A DNA stretch of 47,663 bases from an uncultured Clostridia bacterium (GTDB lineage Bacteria > Bacillota > Clostridia > Oscillospirales > CAG-272): NCBI GenBank assembly GCA_947588825.1, contig CANPZU010000019.1:1-47663 (forward strand). The letters are read 5' to 3'. The notes below the pieces were generated by a model. That model was not told the origin of the DNA, ran no database searches, and saw nothing but the letters and a program-made list of their open reading frames with translations. Made by a program: the position numbers and the translations under genes. Positions 28,492 through 36,700 of the stretch are shown one piece after another. Within the stretch, counting starts at the first letter, position 1. Each line of letters opens with the position of its first letter.

Positions 28492-28519
28492 TTGACAAGC
28501 CCAAATTTTTTGTTAGAAT
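28492..28519 (+). promoter_or_regulatory. Promoter of the fatty-acid synthesis operon
   Basis: TTGACA (28492-28497), 16-bp spacer, TAGAAT (28514-28519). An inverted repeat TTGTT-GTGG-AACAA (28524-28537) lies at the expected start site and could be an operator. It does not look like the published FapR site. Confidence 0.65.
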
Positions 28520-28582
28520 GGTGTTGTTGTGGAACAATACCGATTCGCAAGGTAATAAATAATATTATATTTTGGAGGACTT

Positions 28583-28804
28583 ATGGAAATCAAAGAAAAA
28601 CTCGTTGAGATCATCGCAAAGTACCTTGACGTCGACGCGGAATCAGTAAAGACGGACGTTCAGTTCACAGATCTCGGACTCGACTCGCTTGATGTTGCGG
28701 AGCTTGTTATGCAGATCGAAGATGAAATGGGCGTGTCGGTCGAGCTTTCAGCCGAGCTTGACACCGTTGAAAAGCTTGCTGAGTACATTTCATCACAGCT
28801 TTGA
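28583..28804 (+). CDS. acpP: Acyl carrier protein
   Basis: A 73-residue acidic carrier protein. Ser35 in LGLDSLDVAELV receives the phosphopantetheine arm that carries the growing acyl chain in type II fatty acid synthesis. Length and charge are typical. It has a TTTTGGAGG site before ATG. It is the first gene of the fab cluster, and a 303-bp structured gap separates it from fabD, unlike the tighter spacing within the rest of the cluster. Confidence 0.96.
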   Translation: MEIKEKLVEIIAKYLDVDAESVKTDVQFTDLGLDSLDVAELVMQIEDEMGVSVELSAELDTVEKLAEYISSQL

Positions 28805-28869
28805 TAAACTGAAAACTGATCGCGTTATTTGAATCTTCGGTGGATTTGCACGCATAGCAAAAGCCCGGC

Positions 28870-29096
28870 ATCACTTTGCGGCGTCGCCGCCGAACAAAAG
28901 GTGAGAATGAGAACGCGCGCCGAATTTACAAGGCGCGCTCTCGCCTTGCAATGAGACAGAGGGCGTTTTCTTTGCGGCAGTGAAAGAGCAAAGCAGCGTT
29001 TTAGTTTTTAGCGTTTATCGGGCTCTAAACTCTAAATATAAGAGAACAGCCGCAAAATCCACGTTCCGTCGAACAAGCTTGAGGGCGGATTTTTTT
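28870..29096 (+). promoter_or_regulatory. Candidate structured RNA between acpP and fabD
   Basis: Four successive pairings are visible: CACTTT with AAAGGTG around GCGGC-GTC-GCCGC (28871-28903); GCGCGCC/GGCGCGC (28915-28938); TTTGCGGC/GCCGCAAA (28970-28977 with 29049-29056) enclosing TTTAG-TT-TTTAG with CTAAA-CT-CTAAA; and AAAATCC/GGATTTT (29054-29060 with 29087-29093) followed by more T. The last two share bases 29054-29056, so they compete. The last hairpin ends 4 nt before the fabD GGAGG site. This looks like a terminator/antiterminator or a processing region that separates acpP from fabD expression. It holds no ORF. No known riboswitch was recognised. Confidence 0.45.
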
Positions 29097-29107
29097 GGAG
29101 GAACCAA

Positions 29108-30031
29108 ATGGGAAAAACAGCGTTTTTATTTGCAGGTCAGGGGGCTCAGTACAGCGGCATGGGCAAGGATCTTTACGAGTCCTCAAAGGCGGCGAAAGCG
29201 GTCTTTGACATGGGCGAGAGCATCAGAAAGGGTACTCTTGATACCTGCTTTAATTCAGATAAAGAAACACTTTCAAAAACCGAAAACACGCAGCCCTGCC
29301 TGTTTTTGACCGATCTTGCATGCGCAAGGGCGCTTGAGGAGAGCGGCGTTTATCCCGACTGCGTCGCGGGATTTTCACTGGGAGAAATAGCGGCGCTGCC
29401 TTTTGCCGGAGTGCTTGAGGAAAGGGAGGCATTTTCCCTTGTATGTCTCAGGGCCGACGCGATGGCAAAGTGCGGCAGATTGCATCCGGGCGGTATGGCC
29501 GCCGTGGTCAAGCTTTCAAACACACAGGTTGAGCAGATATGTTCCGCCTTTAAAAACATATATCCCGTAAACTACAATTGCCCGGGGCAGGTCGCGTGCG
29601 CGGGTGATATAAATGAAATAGACGCTTTTTGCGAGGCTGTAAAGCAAAATGGCGGAAAGGCTATAAAGCTTATGGTGAGCGGCGCTTTTCACACGCCGTA
29701 TATGTTGCAGGCGACGGACGTTCTTGCCGAGCGCCTGAAGGATCTGAAGGTCAATTACCCGAGCATAAAGCTTTATTCAAACTACACTTCGGACCTATAT
29801 CCGTCAAACGAGGATACCATAAAGCAGATCATTGCAAAACAGGCGAGCAGCAGCGTAAAATGGTCGGATATCGTCTGCAAAATGCATGAGGACGGAGTTG
29901 ACACATTTATCGAGGTGGGAGCGGGCAGGACTCTTTCGGGGCTCGTTTCAAAAACGCTTACAGGCGTAAAGATCCTCAACGTTTCGGACAGCGCGTCACT
30001 TGCGGCGACCCTTGAGGCGTTAAAAGACTGA
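29108..30031 (+). CDS. fabD: Malonyl-CoA:ACP transacylase
   Basis: A 307-residue enzyme that loads malonyl groups onto the acyl carrier protein. Motifs: LFAGQGAQYSGMG at the N-terminus, nucleophile Ser90 in GFSLGE, and catalytic His in SGAFHTPYM near residue 196. The ferredoxin-like subdomain follows the usual order. A GGAGG site at 29097-29101 precedes ATG. It sits downstream of the structured gap and upstream of fabG, with a hairpin after its stop codon. Confidence 0.96.
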   Translation: MGKTAFLFAGQGAQYSGMGKDLYESSKAAKAVFDMGESIRKGTLDTCFNSDKETLSKTENTQPCLFLTDLACARALEESGVYPDCVAGFSLGEIAALPFAGVLEEREAFSLVCLRADAMAKCGRLHPGGMAAVVKLSNTQVEQICSAFKNIYPVNYNCPGQVACAGDINEIDAFCEAVKQNGGKAIKLMVSGAFHTPYMLQATDVLAERLKDLKVNYPSIKLYSNYTSDLYPSNEDTIKQIIAKQASSSVKWSDIVCKMHEDGVDTFIEVGAGRTLSGLVSKTLTGVKILNVSDSASLAATLEALKD

Positions 30032-30040
30032 GAAAATCCA

Positions 30041-30066
30041 AAACGCCGCACTGCGCGGCGTTTTGC
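30041..30066 (+). terminator. Intra-operon hairpin after fabD
   Basis: AAACGCCGC (30041-30049) pairs with GCGGCGTTT (30055-30063). The T run is short (TTTTGC), so it is probably a partial terminator within the fab cluster. The remaining 160 bp to fabG hold no ORF. Confidence 0.55.
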
Positions 30067-30229
30067 TTTATCTTGATACGCCTTTGCACCTTTTTTGTAC
30101 TTAAAAACTTAAAGATTAAAGAAAAACGGAAATATTTTGACCTCACAAACGGCAAAAACGAAGCACAATAAACCATAAAAGCAATAAACAAAACCATCGC
30201 AGGTAAAATCAAAAAGAGAGGTAATAAGA

Positions 30230-30973
30230 ATGGATTTTCAGGGCAGAACCGCGCTTGTTACGGGCGCGGCAAGAGGAATAGGCAGGACGATCGCCGAAAA
30301 GCTTGCAAGCGGCGGAGCAAATATAATTATCGTTGATGTGGCGTCGCCGGAAAGCGCTCAGACGGCGCTTGACGCGGTAAGGGCATACGGAGTGAAGGCA
30401 AGCTACTGCTGCCTTGACATCACAAACGGAGAAAAGGTTACTGAGGCGGTAAACGGTTTTATAAAGGAATACGGCAAGATAGACATTCTTGTGAATAACG
30501 CGGGAATCACAAAGGATAAGCTTCTTATGATGATGAGTGAGAGCGAATTCGATGCGGTGATAAACGTCAATCTCAAAGGTACCTTTATAATGACGAAAGC
30601 GCTTGTAAGGCACATGATGAAGAACAGATACGGAAGGATAATTAACATGGCCTCTGTTGTCGGTCTCATGGGAAACGTCGGACAGGCTAACTACAGCGCT
30701 TCCAAGGCCGGGGTTATTGCGCTCACCAAAACCACCGCAAAGGAATTTGCGGCAAGAGGCATCACCTGCAACGCAGTGGCTCCCGGATTCATTGACACCA
30801 GCATGACCGCCGTTCTTTCCGAGGAGGCTAAAAAAGCCATGTTTGACATGATACCCATGGGCAGGACGGGCAAACCGGAGGATGTGGCGAACGCGGTCGA
30901 GTTTTTGGCTTCCGAGTCGTCCGCTTATATCACGGGCGAGGTTATAAAGGTCGACGGAGGGCTGTATATCTGA
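30230..30973 (+). CDS. fabG: 3-oxoacyl-ACP reductase
   Basis: A 247-residue short-chain dehydrogenase that reduces 3-oxoacyl-ACP with NADPH in the elongation cycle. The nucleotide motif TGAARGIG (11-18), NNAG (89-92), catalytic Ser142 and the YSASK motif (Tyr155, Lys159) are intact, and the C-terminus GEVIKVDGG is typical of FabG. An AGAGAGG site precedes ATG. It is flanked by fabD and fabF, which supports FabG over other short-chain dehydrogenases. Confidence 0.95.
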   Translation: MDFQGRTALVTGAARGIGRTIAEKLASGGANIIIVDVASPESAQTALDAVRAYGVKASYCCLDITNGEKVTEAVNGFIKEYGKIDILVNNAGITKDKLLMMMSESEFDAVINVNLKGTFIMTKALVRHMMKNRYGRIINMASVVGLMGNVGQANYSASKAGVIALTKTTAKEFAARGITCNAVAPGFIDTSMTAVLSEEAKKAMFDMIPMGRTGKPEDVANAVEFLASESSAYITGEVIKVDGGLYI

Positions 30974-31046
30974 TTTTTGCGGCGCGCCGTACTTTTGGCC
31001 GTTGATTGATGTTGATTGATTGAAAGAAAGGCAATAAAGAATAAAT

Positions 31047-32282
31047 ATGGAACGAAGAGTAGCGATAACCGGAGTCGGAGTGATATCGCCGGTGGGCAAC
31101 GACGCGCGCGTCTTTTGGGAGAACATCACAAACGGAGTGTGCGGCATATCGAGGATCACGCATTTTGACACCGAGGCATTTAAGGTTAAGCTTGCGGCGG
31201 AGGTCAAGGACTTCGACCCCAAAACGCTTTATGCATCTCCCGCCGAGGTGAGAAGAGCGGACATGTTCACTCATTTTGCAATAAAGGCGGCGCAGGAAGC
31301 CGTAGATGACAGTAAAATACTAAATAGCGGCATTGACAAAGAACGTCTTGGAGTCTATATCGGTTCGGGAATAGGCGGGATGCAGTCCTTTGTGACAGAG
31401 ACTTTGAACCTGCACGAAAAAGGACCCTCGAAGGTCTCCCCCATGTTCGTACCTAAGATGATAGCCAATATGGCCTCGGGCAACGTTGCTATAAGGTTTG
31501 GCGCCAAGGGACCCTCGATGGCGATTGTGACCGCATGCGCCACCTCTGCTCACGCTATAGGAGAAGCCTACAGAGCGGTAAAGCACGGATACGCCGATGC
31601 GATGATAGCGGGAGGAGCGGAAAGCGCGATCGAACCGCTTTCCATCGCGGGTTTTACAAGCTGTCAGGCTCTGCACATCGGAGAAGATCCCCAATGTGCC
31701 TCCATTCCCTTTGACGCACGCAGAAGCGGATTTGTCATGGGAGAGGGAGCCGGAGTAATGATACTTGAAGACTATGAAAATGCCCTCAAACGGGGAGCGC
31801 ATATATACGCCGAGATTGTCGGATATGGCTCAAGCACCGACGCTTATCATATGACCGCTCCCGACCCGACCGCAAACGGACCCGCGCAGGCGATAAGGAT
31901 AGCGGTTAAAGAGGCGGGCATTACCGGCGGCGAGGAAATATACGTTAACGCTCACGGTACGAGCACAAAGCTCAATGACAAGACAGAGACTGCGAGCTTA
32001 AAAAAAGTATTCGGAGAAAACGCCTACAGACTGCACATAAGCTCGACAAAGTCTATGACCGGCCATATGCTGGGTGCGACCGGCGCTGTAGAGGCAATCG
32101 CCTCGGTGCTCGCTCTAGAGGACGGAATTATTCCTCCTACAATCGGGTATATGGAAAAGGACCCCGAGTGTGATCTTGATTACACTCCAAACAAGGCTAA
32201 GAAGGCAAAGCTCGAATATGCGCTTTCGACAAACCTCGGCTTCGGCGGCCACAACGCTTGTCTTGCATTTAAAAAAATCTGA
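31047..32282 (+). CDS. fabF: 3-oxoacyl-ACP synthase II
   Basis: A 411-residue condensing enzyme extending acyl-ACP with malonyl-ACP. The catalytic triad is visible: Cys164 in VTACATSAHA, and the histidines in NAHGTSTKLND (about 304) and KSMTGHMLGATG (about 341). Length matches FabF rather than the shorter FabH. The start MERRVAITGVGVISP is canonical. It lies 73 bp after fabG and 34 bp before fabZ. Confidence 0.96.
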   Translation: MERRVAITGVGVISPVGNDARVFWENITNGVCGISRITHFDTEAFKVKLAAEVKDFDPKTLYASPAEVRRADMFTHFAIKAAQEAVDDSKILNSGIDKERLGVYIGSGIGGMQSFVTETLNLHEKGPSKVSPMFVPKMIANMASGNVAIRFGAKGPSMAIVTACATSAHAIGEAYRAVKHGYADAMIAGGAESAIEPLSIAGFTSCQALHIGEDPQCASIPFDARRSGFVMGEGAGVMILEDYENALKRGAHIYAEIVGYGSSTDAYHMTAPDPTANGPAQAIRIAVKEAGITGGEEIYVNAHGTSTKLNDKTETASLKKVFGENAYRLHISSTKSMTGHMLGATGAVEAIASVLALEDGIIPPTIGYMEKDPECDLDYTPNKAKKAKLEYALSTNLGFGGHNACLAFKKI

Positions 32283-32316
32283 GGCAAAAAGCCTCAAATC
32301 ATGAGAAGGTTTCATT

Positions 32317-32730
32317 ATGAATATAGAACAGATAAAAGAGATACTTCCCCACAGAGAACCGATGCTCCTTGTTGAAGAGGTTGTGTGCAACGAGGACGGC
32401 ACCGCCACGGGATACTATACAGTAAAGGGCAACGAGTACTTTCTTCAGGGACATTTTCCGGGTAATCCGGTTGTTCCGGGGGTCATACTCTGCGAAATGA
32501 CCGCGCAGTCCTCTTGCGCTATGTTTTTGAACGGAGAGCTCAAGGGTAAGACGCCGGTGTTTACAGGCATAAACAACGTAAAGTTTCGAAAGCAGGTAAA
32601 GCCCGGCGATAAGCTTGAATTCAGATGCTCGATCATCAAACAAAAATCCCCGTTTTACTGGATAAAGGGAGAAGCGAGAGTGCTTGACAAGGTGGTAATG
32701 AGCGGAGAATTCTCATTTGCGGTAGTATAA
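32317..32730 (+). CDS. fabZ: 3-hydroxyacyl-ACP dehydratase
   Basis: A 137-residue hot-dog-fold dehydratase. The catalytic His46 lies in GHFPGNPVVPGV and Glu60 in LCEMTAQ; PHREPMLLVEEV at residues 11-22 is canonical. It removes water from 3-hydroxyacyl-ACP. It is the last fab gene of the cluster; no enoyl-ACP reductase (fabI, fabK, fabL or fabV) or carboxylase gene follows. The next 154 bp are G+C-rich with possible hairpins (32761-32803) and hold no ORF. Confidence 0.96.
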   Translation: MNIEQIKEILPHREPMLLVEEVVCNEDGTATGYYTVKGNEYFLQGHFPGNPVVPGVILCEMTAQSSCAMFLNGELKGKTPVFTGINNVKFRKQVKPGDKLEFRCSIIKQKSPFYWIKGEARVLDKVVMSGEFSFAVV

Positions 32731-32884
32731 GACGGTATTAATAATAAAAAAAATGAATGATACGGGCGGGGCGGCTTGCTTTTTAGGCGGCCCTGCGCCT
32801 GTGTTTAAGCGATATGACTTAGCGGCGATCGCTCAAAAACAAGCAGCAGGCATAAGGCTGCAATAATGAAAGGCGAAGTTATAA

Positions 32885-33547
32885 GTGAAAGGAATATGCT
32901 ATATAATCGGCCCCTGCGAAAGCGGGCGGACAAAGCTTGATATAAAAAACGGCGATTATGTTATCGCGGCCGACGGCGGCTATGAGATGCTTGATAGCTA
33001 CGGCGTCACATGCGACATCCTTGTAGGAGACCTTGATTCGCTGGGGTATACGCCAAGCTCCTGCAAGGTGCTCAGACATCCGGTGAGAAAGGATGAGACC
33101 GACAGCTTTCTTGCCGCGAAGTATGCGTATGAGCTTGGTTACCGTGTGTTTGTCATGCTGGGCTGCTGCGGCGGTCAAAGACCCGATCACACGGCTGCAA
33201 ATATATCGCTGCTGGCGTGGCTTGCCTTGCGCGGGGCGCATGGCTATCTTGTAGGTGACGGCTTTGCGTACACCGCGCTCAAGGATGGTGAAATATCCTT
33301 TTCCCCCGAAAATCACGGGGATATATCTGTTTTTTCAATGTCCGAAATATCGTGCGGAGTGTGGGAAAGCGGACTTTCCTACACCCTTGACGGCGCGAGT
33401 CTTTGCTATGATTTTCCCCTTGGGGTGAGTAACAGTTTTATGGGAAAAGAAGCGAAAATAAAGGTCGAAAAGGGCATGCTTCTTATATACTGGCAAACAG
33501 ACCGCGACTCTTTAATGAGAACCGTTGAAAACAGGTTATTGGTATGA
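32885..33547 (+). CDS. Thiamine pyrophosphokinase
   Basis: A 220-residue enzyme that transfers pyrophosphate from ATP to thiamine. Family motifs are the N-terminal AADGGYEML, the DxLVGDLDS metal site near residue 47, the KDETDSFLA motif near 73, and the GGQRPDHTAANI segment near 96. The C-terminal beta domain binds thiamine. The start is GTG at 32885, preceded by AAAGGCGA; the nearby ATG at 32866 is out of frame. Its 3' end overlaps the HAD gene by 4 bp, so the two are translationally coupled. It is separate in function from the fab genes before it. Confidence 0.92.
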   Translation: MKGICYIIGPCESGRTKLDIKNGDYVIAADGGYEMLDSYGVTCDILVGDLDSLGYTPSSCKVLRHPVRKDETDSFLAAKYAYELGYRVFVMLGCCGGQRPDHTAANISLLAWLALRGAHGYLVGDGFAYTALKDGEISFSPENHGDISVFSMSEISCGVWESGLSYTLDGASLCYDFPLGVSNSFMGKEAKIKVEKGMLLIYWQTDRDSLMRTVENRLLV

Positions 33548-34212
33548 AAAAGATAATTAAAAAAGATGAAATTGAATACGCCATATTCGATATGGACGGC
33601 ACGATAATCGACAGCATGTATGCTTGGGACACGGCGGCCGATAGGATGCTGCTCTCCATGGGAATAACTCCTCTTCCGAATATGCGCGAGGAAATACGTC
33701 CGATGACAACCCTTCAGGTGGCAAACTATGTTATGGAGCACTATTCTGTCAAACTCACCGCAGAGGAACTGACCGACATGTTCAACAAAACAATGGAGGA
33801 GTTTTACAAAACGGAGGCGGACTTTAAGGAGGGAGCGTACGAGCTGCTTTGCGCTCTTCATGACGCGGGAGTCGGGATGTGCATCGCCACTGCGACGGAC
33901 CGATACATGACTGAAGGGGTCCTTAGACGGCTGGGAGTCCTTCACCTTTTTGACTTTATTGTAACTTGCTCTGAAGTGGGGCAGGGAAAGTCAAGCCCGC
34001 TTGTCTTTGACGCGGCTCTTTCAAGATGCGGCGCTTCAAGGGAAAGGACATGGGTTTTTGAGGATTCGTATTTTGCGGTGAGGACCGCGCATGACGCGGG
34101 GTACCGCGTGCTTGCCGTCTATGATTTGATAAACGAGCCGTTTGAAAATATAAAACAAGAGTTTTCTGATGTTTATGTACGCTCACTTAAGGAGCTTCAA
34201 ATAATCAAATAA
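33544..34212 (+). CDS. HAD-superfamily hydrolase (phosphatase/phosphoglucomutase-like)
   Basis: A 222-residue HAD protein with the cap domain between motifs I and II. Motif I is FDMDGTIID (nucleophile Asp16, acid/base Asp18), motif II the Thr of CIATATDR, motif III a Lys in GQGKSS, and motif IV FEDS. The layout is that of beta-phosphoglucomutase-like or phosphoglycolate-phosphatase-like members. The substrate cannot be read; coupling to thiamine pyrophosphokinase by the ATGA overlap hints at clean-up of a phosphorylated metabolite, possibly thiamine phosphate (inference). Both genes share one transcript. Confidence 0.88.
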   Translation: MKKIIKKDEIEYAIFDMDGTIIDSMYAWDTAADRMLLSMGITPLPNMREEIRPMTTLQVANYVMEHYSVKLTAEELTDMFNKTMEEFYKTEADFKEGAYELLCALHDAGVGMCIATATDRYMTEGVLRRLGVLHLFDFIVTCSEVGQGKSSPLVFDAALSRCGASRERTWVFEDSYFAVRTAHDAGYRVLAVYDLINEPFENIKQEFSDVYVRSLKELQIIK

Positions 34213-34234
34213 CAAATAACAAATAACAAATAAA
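34206..34234 (+). repeat. Short tandem repeat (AAATAAC units)
   Basis: About four copies of the 7-mer AAATAAC, starting at the stop codon of the HAD gene. It is unique in the window and may be a slippage-prone tract. Confidence 0.7.
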
Positions 34235-34316
34235 ATAATTTGGAGAGATTACTTGTGCGATTTTCACAATAAATGTCGTTTGTTTTTTTGCAATGTCACG
34301 AAAAAACGCTAAGTAC

Positions 34317-34345
34317 TTGAATTTAAGATTAAAACAATATATAAT
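34317..34345 (+). promoter_or_regulatory. Sigma-A promoter of the second GH76 gene
   Basis: TTGAAT (34317-34322), 17-bp spacer, TATAAT (34340-34345), 34 bp upstream of the ATG, with an AAAGGACGG ribosome-binding site. Unlike the first GH76 gene, the leader is short and unstructured. Confidence 0.7.
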
Positions 34346-34379
34346 ACATATAAGAATATTAAAAGGACGGTGACACGGT

Positions 34380-35924
34380 ATGAAAAAGGTTGTCAGTTTG
34401 TTTTTGATCATCGGAATAATACTGCCCTGTATATCGCTTTTTGTATCCTGCTCCTCGAATAAAAACGATGAAGACGACGGTCTTATAAAGATCGTTGACA
34501 ATGGCGAGTCAAAGTATACGGTGGTGAGGCCCGACAACGTTGGCGAAAATGTCAGAAACGCTGTAGTCGCTCTCAGGACCGCAATAAACGACAAATTCGG
34601 AGTAAGGCTTGAGCTTTCGACAGACTATATACCGCGAAACGAGGAAAACTATGTCATTCCCGAATATGAGATACTTGTGGGGGACACCAACAGAGAGGAA
34701 AGCGTTGCCGCTCTTGAAGGTTTGACAGGCGACCGATTTGTTATAAAGGCGGTGGGCAAAAAAATAATAATTTGCGGAGCTACCGATAAAATGACAGAAC
34801 AGGCGGTCGGATATTTTATAAGAAACTTTGTGGAATCCGATTACGCCGCCGATACCGACAGCTTCACCTTCACAAGCGCGCTCAACGAGCAAGGCGTCGG
34901 AGGCTACTCGTATTGCATTTCCACGGGGCTTACCTTTGAGGAAATGGCGAGCCAGGTATACACGGATTTCAGAAAACGTTTTTGGAACGGCACATGGGTA
35001 CAGGGAAGCGGCTTTTGGGACGCCGCCGAGATACTTGAGACCTTTATAGATGCGTATGAGGCGACAAAAGAGCCCGAATATCTCGAATATGTAAAGACCT
35101 ATGCCAAGAGCTTCGAGCAGGTAAATGGGAGAAACTGGCTTTCAAACAGTTTTAATGACGACGTGATGTGGATAACCATTGCATATCTCAGGATTTATCT
35201 GCTTACCGGCGAGACCTCCTACTACACTCATGCCAAATCAATGTACGACGGCGTGTACAAAAGAGCCTGGGATACTGTGAACGGGGGAATGTTCTGGAAG
35301 ACCGACAACAAATCCAAAAACTCGTGCATCAACTGCCCTGCTGCTATTGCCGCAAGCCTTATAGCGCAGATAAGCAAAGAAGAAAAATATAACACCCAAG
35401 CTAAGGAAATGATAGACTGGGTGGTTGCAAATCTTTACGGCGGAGACGGTTATGTATACGATTCGGTATCAGTTGAGACCGGCAAAATAAACAACTGGGC
35501 CTCCACTTACAATCAGGGTACATTCATCGGCGCATGTACACTTATTTATCAAAACACAAATGATGAAAAGTACATGGGGTACGCCGACGATGCGGTAAAG
35601 TATACCATGGTAAACATGTTCAAAAACGGAGTTATCAACTCCGAGGGCGGAGACAACGGAGACCTTCACGGCTTTAAGGGAATCCTTACCCGTTGGATTT
35701 ACAGATACGCGATATTCAAAAACGACCGCAATGTACTTGAATGGTTACAGCTAAACGCAGCTACCGCATATTCTAACCGCAACAGCAAAGGACTGATTTG
35801 GACTACATGGGCTGACAAGACCGAGGAGACAATGTCCTCCGAAAAGACGGTTTTCGGTTACAGCACGGCGGTCGCACTCATGTTCAACAGTCTGCAATGG
35901 TGGACGGCAGACGAAACGTTATAA
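34380..35924 (+). CDS. GH76 family glycoside hydrolase with extra N-terminal domain, lipoprotein
   Basis: A 514-residue surface lipoprotein (lipobox FVSC, Cys24). Residues about 35-170 form a domain like the N-terminal GH20b/DUF4838-type module (YTVVRPD, EILVGDTNRE). The GH76 barrel follows, with the paired acids Asp260/Asp261 in FNDDVMW and NGGMFWKT, then STYNQGTFIGA. GH76 members are mainly alpha-1,6-mannanases. It is related in type to the GH76 lipoprotein at 3772 but about 30 kb away and differently built, so the two are not a recent duplication. The gene after it encodes a small membrane protein in the same direction, 29 bp on. Confidence 0.85.
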   Translation: MKKVVSLFLIIGIILPCISLFVSCSSNKNDEDDGLIKIVDNGESKYTVVRPDNVGENVRNAVVALRTAINDKFGVRLELSTDYIPRNEENYVIPEYEILVGDTNREESVAALEGLTGDRFVIKAVGKKIIICGATDKMTEQAVGYFIRNFVESDYAADTDSFTFTSALNEQGVGGYSYCISTGLTFEEMASQVYTDFRKRFWNGTWVQGSGFWDAAEILETFIDAYEATKEPEYLEYVKTYAKSFEQVNGRNWLSNSFNDDVMWITIAYLRIYLLTGETSYYTHAKSMYDGVYKRAWDTVNGGMFWKTDNKSKNSCINCPAAIAASLIAQISKEEKYNTQAKEMIDWVVANLYGGDGYVYDSVSVETGKINNWASTYNQGTFIGACTLIYQNTNDEKYMGYADDAVKYTMVNMFKNGVINSEGGDNGDLHGFKGILTRWIYRYAIFKNDRNVLEWLQLNAATAYSNRNSKGLIWTTWADKTEETMSSEKTVFGYSTAVALMFNSLQWWTADETL

Positions 35925-35953
35925 GGTGATATTTTCAGGAGGAATTATATATT

Positions 35954-36679
35954 ATGAACGGCAGCGGACTTCCGAATTTTAAATATGAAGGACTGAAAAG
36001 GGCGGCAGGAGTGCTTTCGGTAGTTTCAAAGGTGCTTATGATACTTACCATAATTTCGACAGCCGTATCCTTTATGGGAGCCGTCATTTTAATGGCGCTT
36101 CCCCAGGAGTTTATGGAAGCGAATACCGTCACAGACGCCGAGTTGAGCATGCAAAATTACGCCAACCTCACCGAGGGCGATTTAGATGGCGTCGTCGCGA
36201 CGATCGCGGATTTCTTTGGAATCGACGAGGATGACGTCAAGGCGTCGATAGAGGACGATAAAATTAAATTGGATCTGCAAATTCTGCAAAATGTTCAGCT
36301 TCGCGAGCTTGGCTACAGCTTTATCCCGAATGTGATACAGCAGCTTGTTTTGTCGTTTCTGTTCTTTTTTGCCGACGCCTTCTTTAAAAGTATTGCAAGA
36401 CGCGGTTCCCAGTTTGGCATAACCCTTACCGATGAAGAAGCAGGAGTGTTTAATAACGACGGTCTTAAGGCCCTTCGAGCGGTTTTTGCAATTTATATAA
36501 TATATGTTGTTCTCGGCGAGATAGTTTCTGTTTTTGCGGCTGGCTCAGGCAACGGCATATCGTTTCTGCAAATCGGCGCTATATTTATTTTATGGTTTGC
36601 CACTAAGCTGTACGCTTATCTTGTTGATAAAAACTCTTCCGCTTCCTCAAACGCTTCGAGCACCGATTTGAGGCTGTAG
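35954..36679 (+). CDS. Integral membrane protein, unknown function
   Basis: A 241-residue protein with four predicted helices (about 20-50, 125-145, 170-190 and 200-220) and an acidic extracellular or cytoplasmic loop (65-105, rich in Asp and Glu). The layout recalls DUF2975-like four-helix proteins, but I cannot confirm the family. It ends in a Ser/Ala/Asn-rich tail. It has an AGGAGG site at 35938-35943, 10 nt before ATG, and follows the second GH76 gene, probably on the same transcript. Its terminator lies at 36745-36780, within the convergent lipase-like gene. Confidence 0.65.
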   Translation: MNGSGLPNFKYEGLKRAAGVLSVVSKVLMILTIISTAVSFMGAVILMALPQEFMEANTVTDAELSMQNYANLTEGDLDGVVATIADFFGIDEDDVKASIEDDKIKLDLQILQNVQLRELGYSFIPNVIQQLVLSFLFFFADAFFKSIARRGSQFGITLTDEEAGVFNNDGLKALRAVFAIYIIYVVLGEIVSVFAAGSGNGISFLQIGAIFILWFATKLYAYLVDKNSSASSNASSTDLRL

Positions 36680-36700
36680 AGCAATTTGGTTTTGTAGAAC

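Noticed and set aside
28980-29309. Plus-strand frame overlapping the fabD start
   Set aside because: It runs through the structured gap and then out of frame through fabD; there is no ribosome-binding site and no similarity.
30209-31222. Long minus-strand open frame (337 codons) across fabG and the start of fabF
   Set aside because: It is antisense to two well-supported genes and has no domain of its own.
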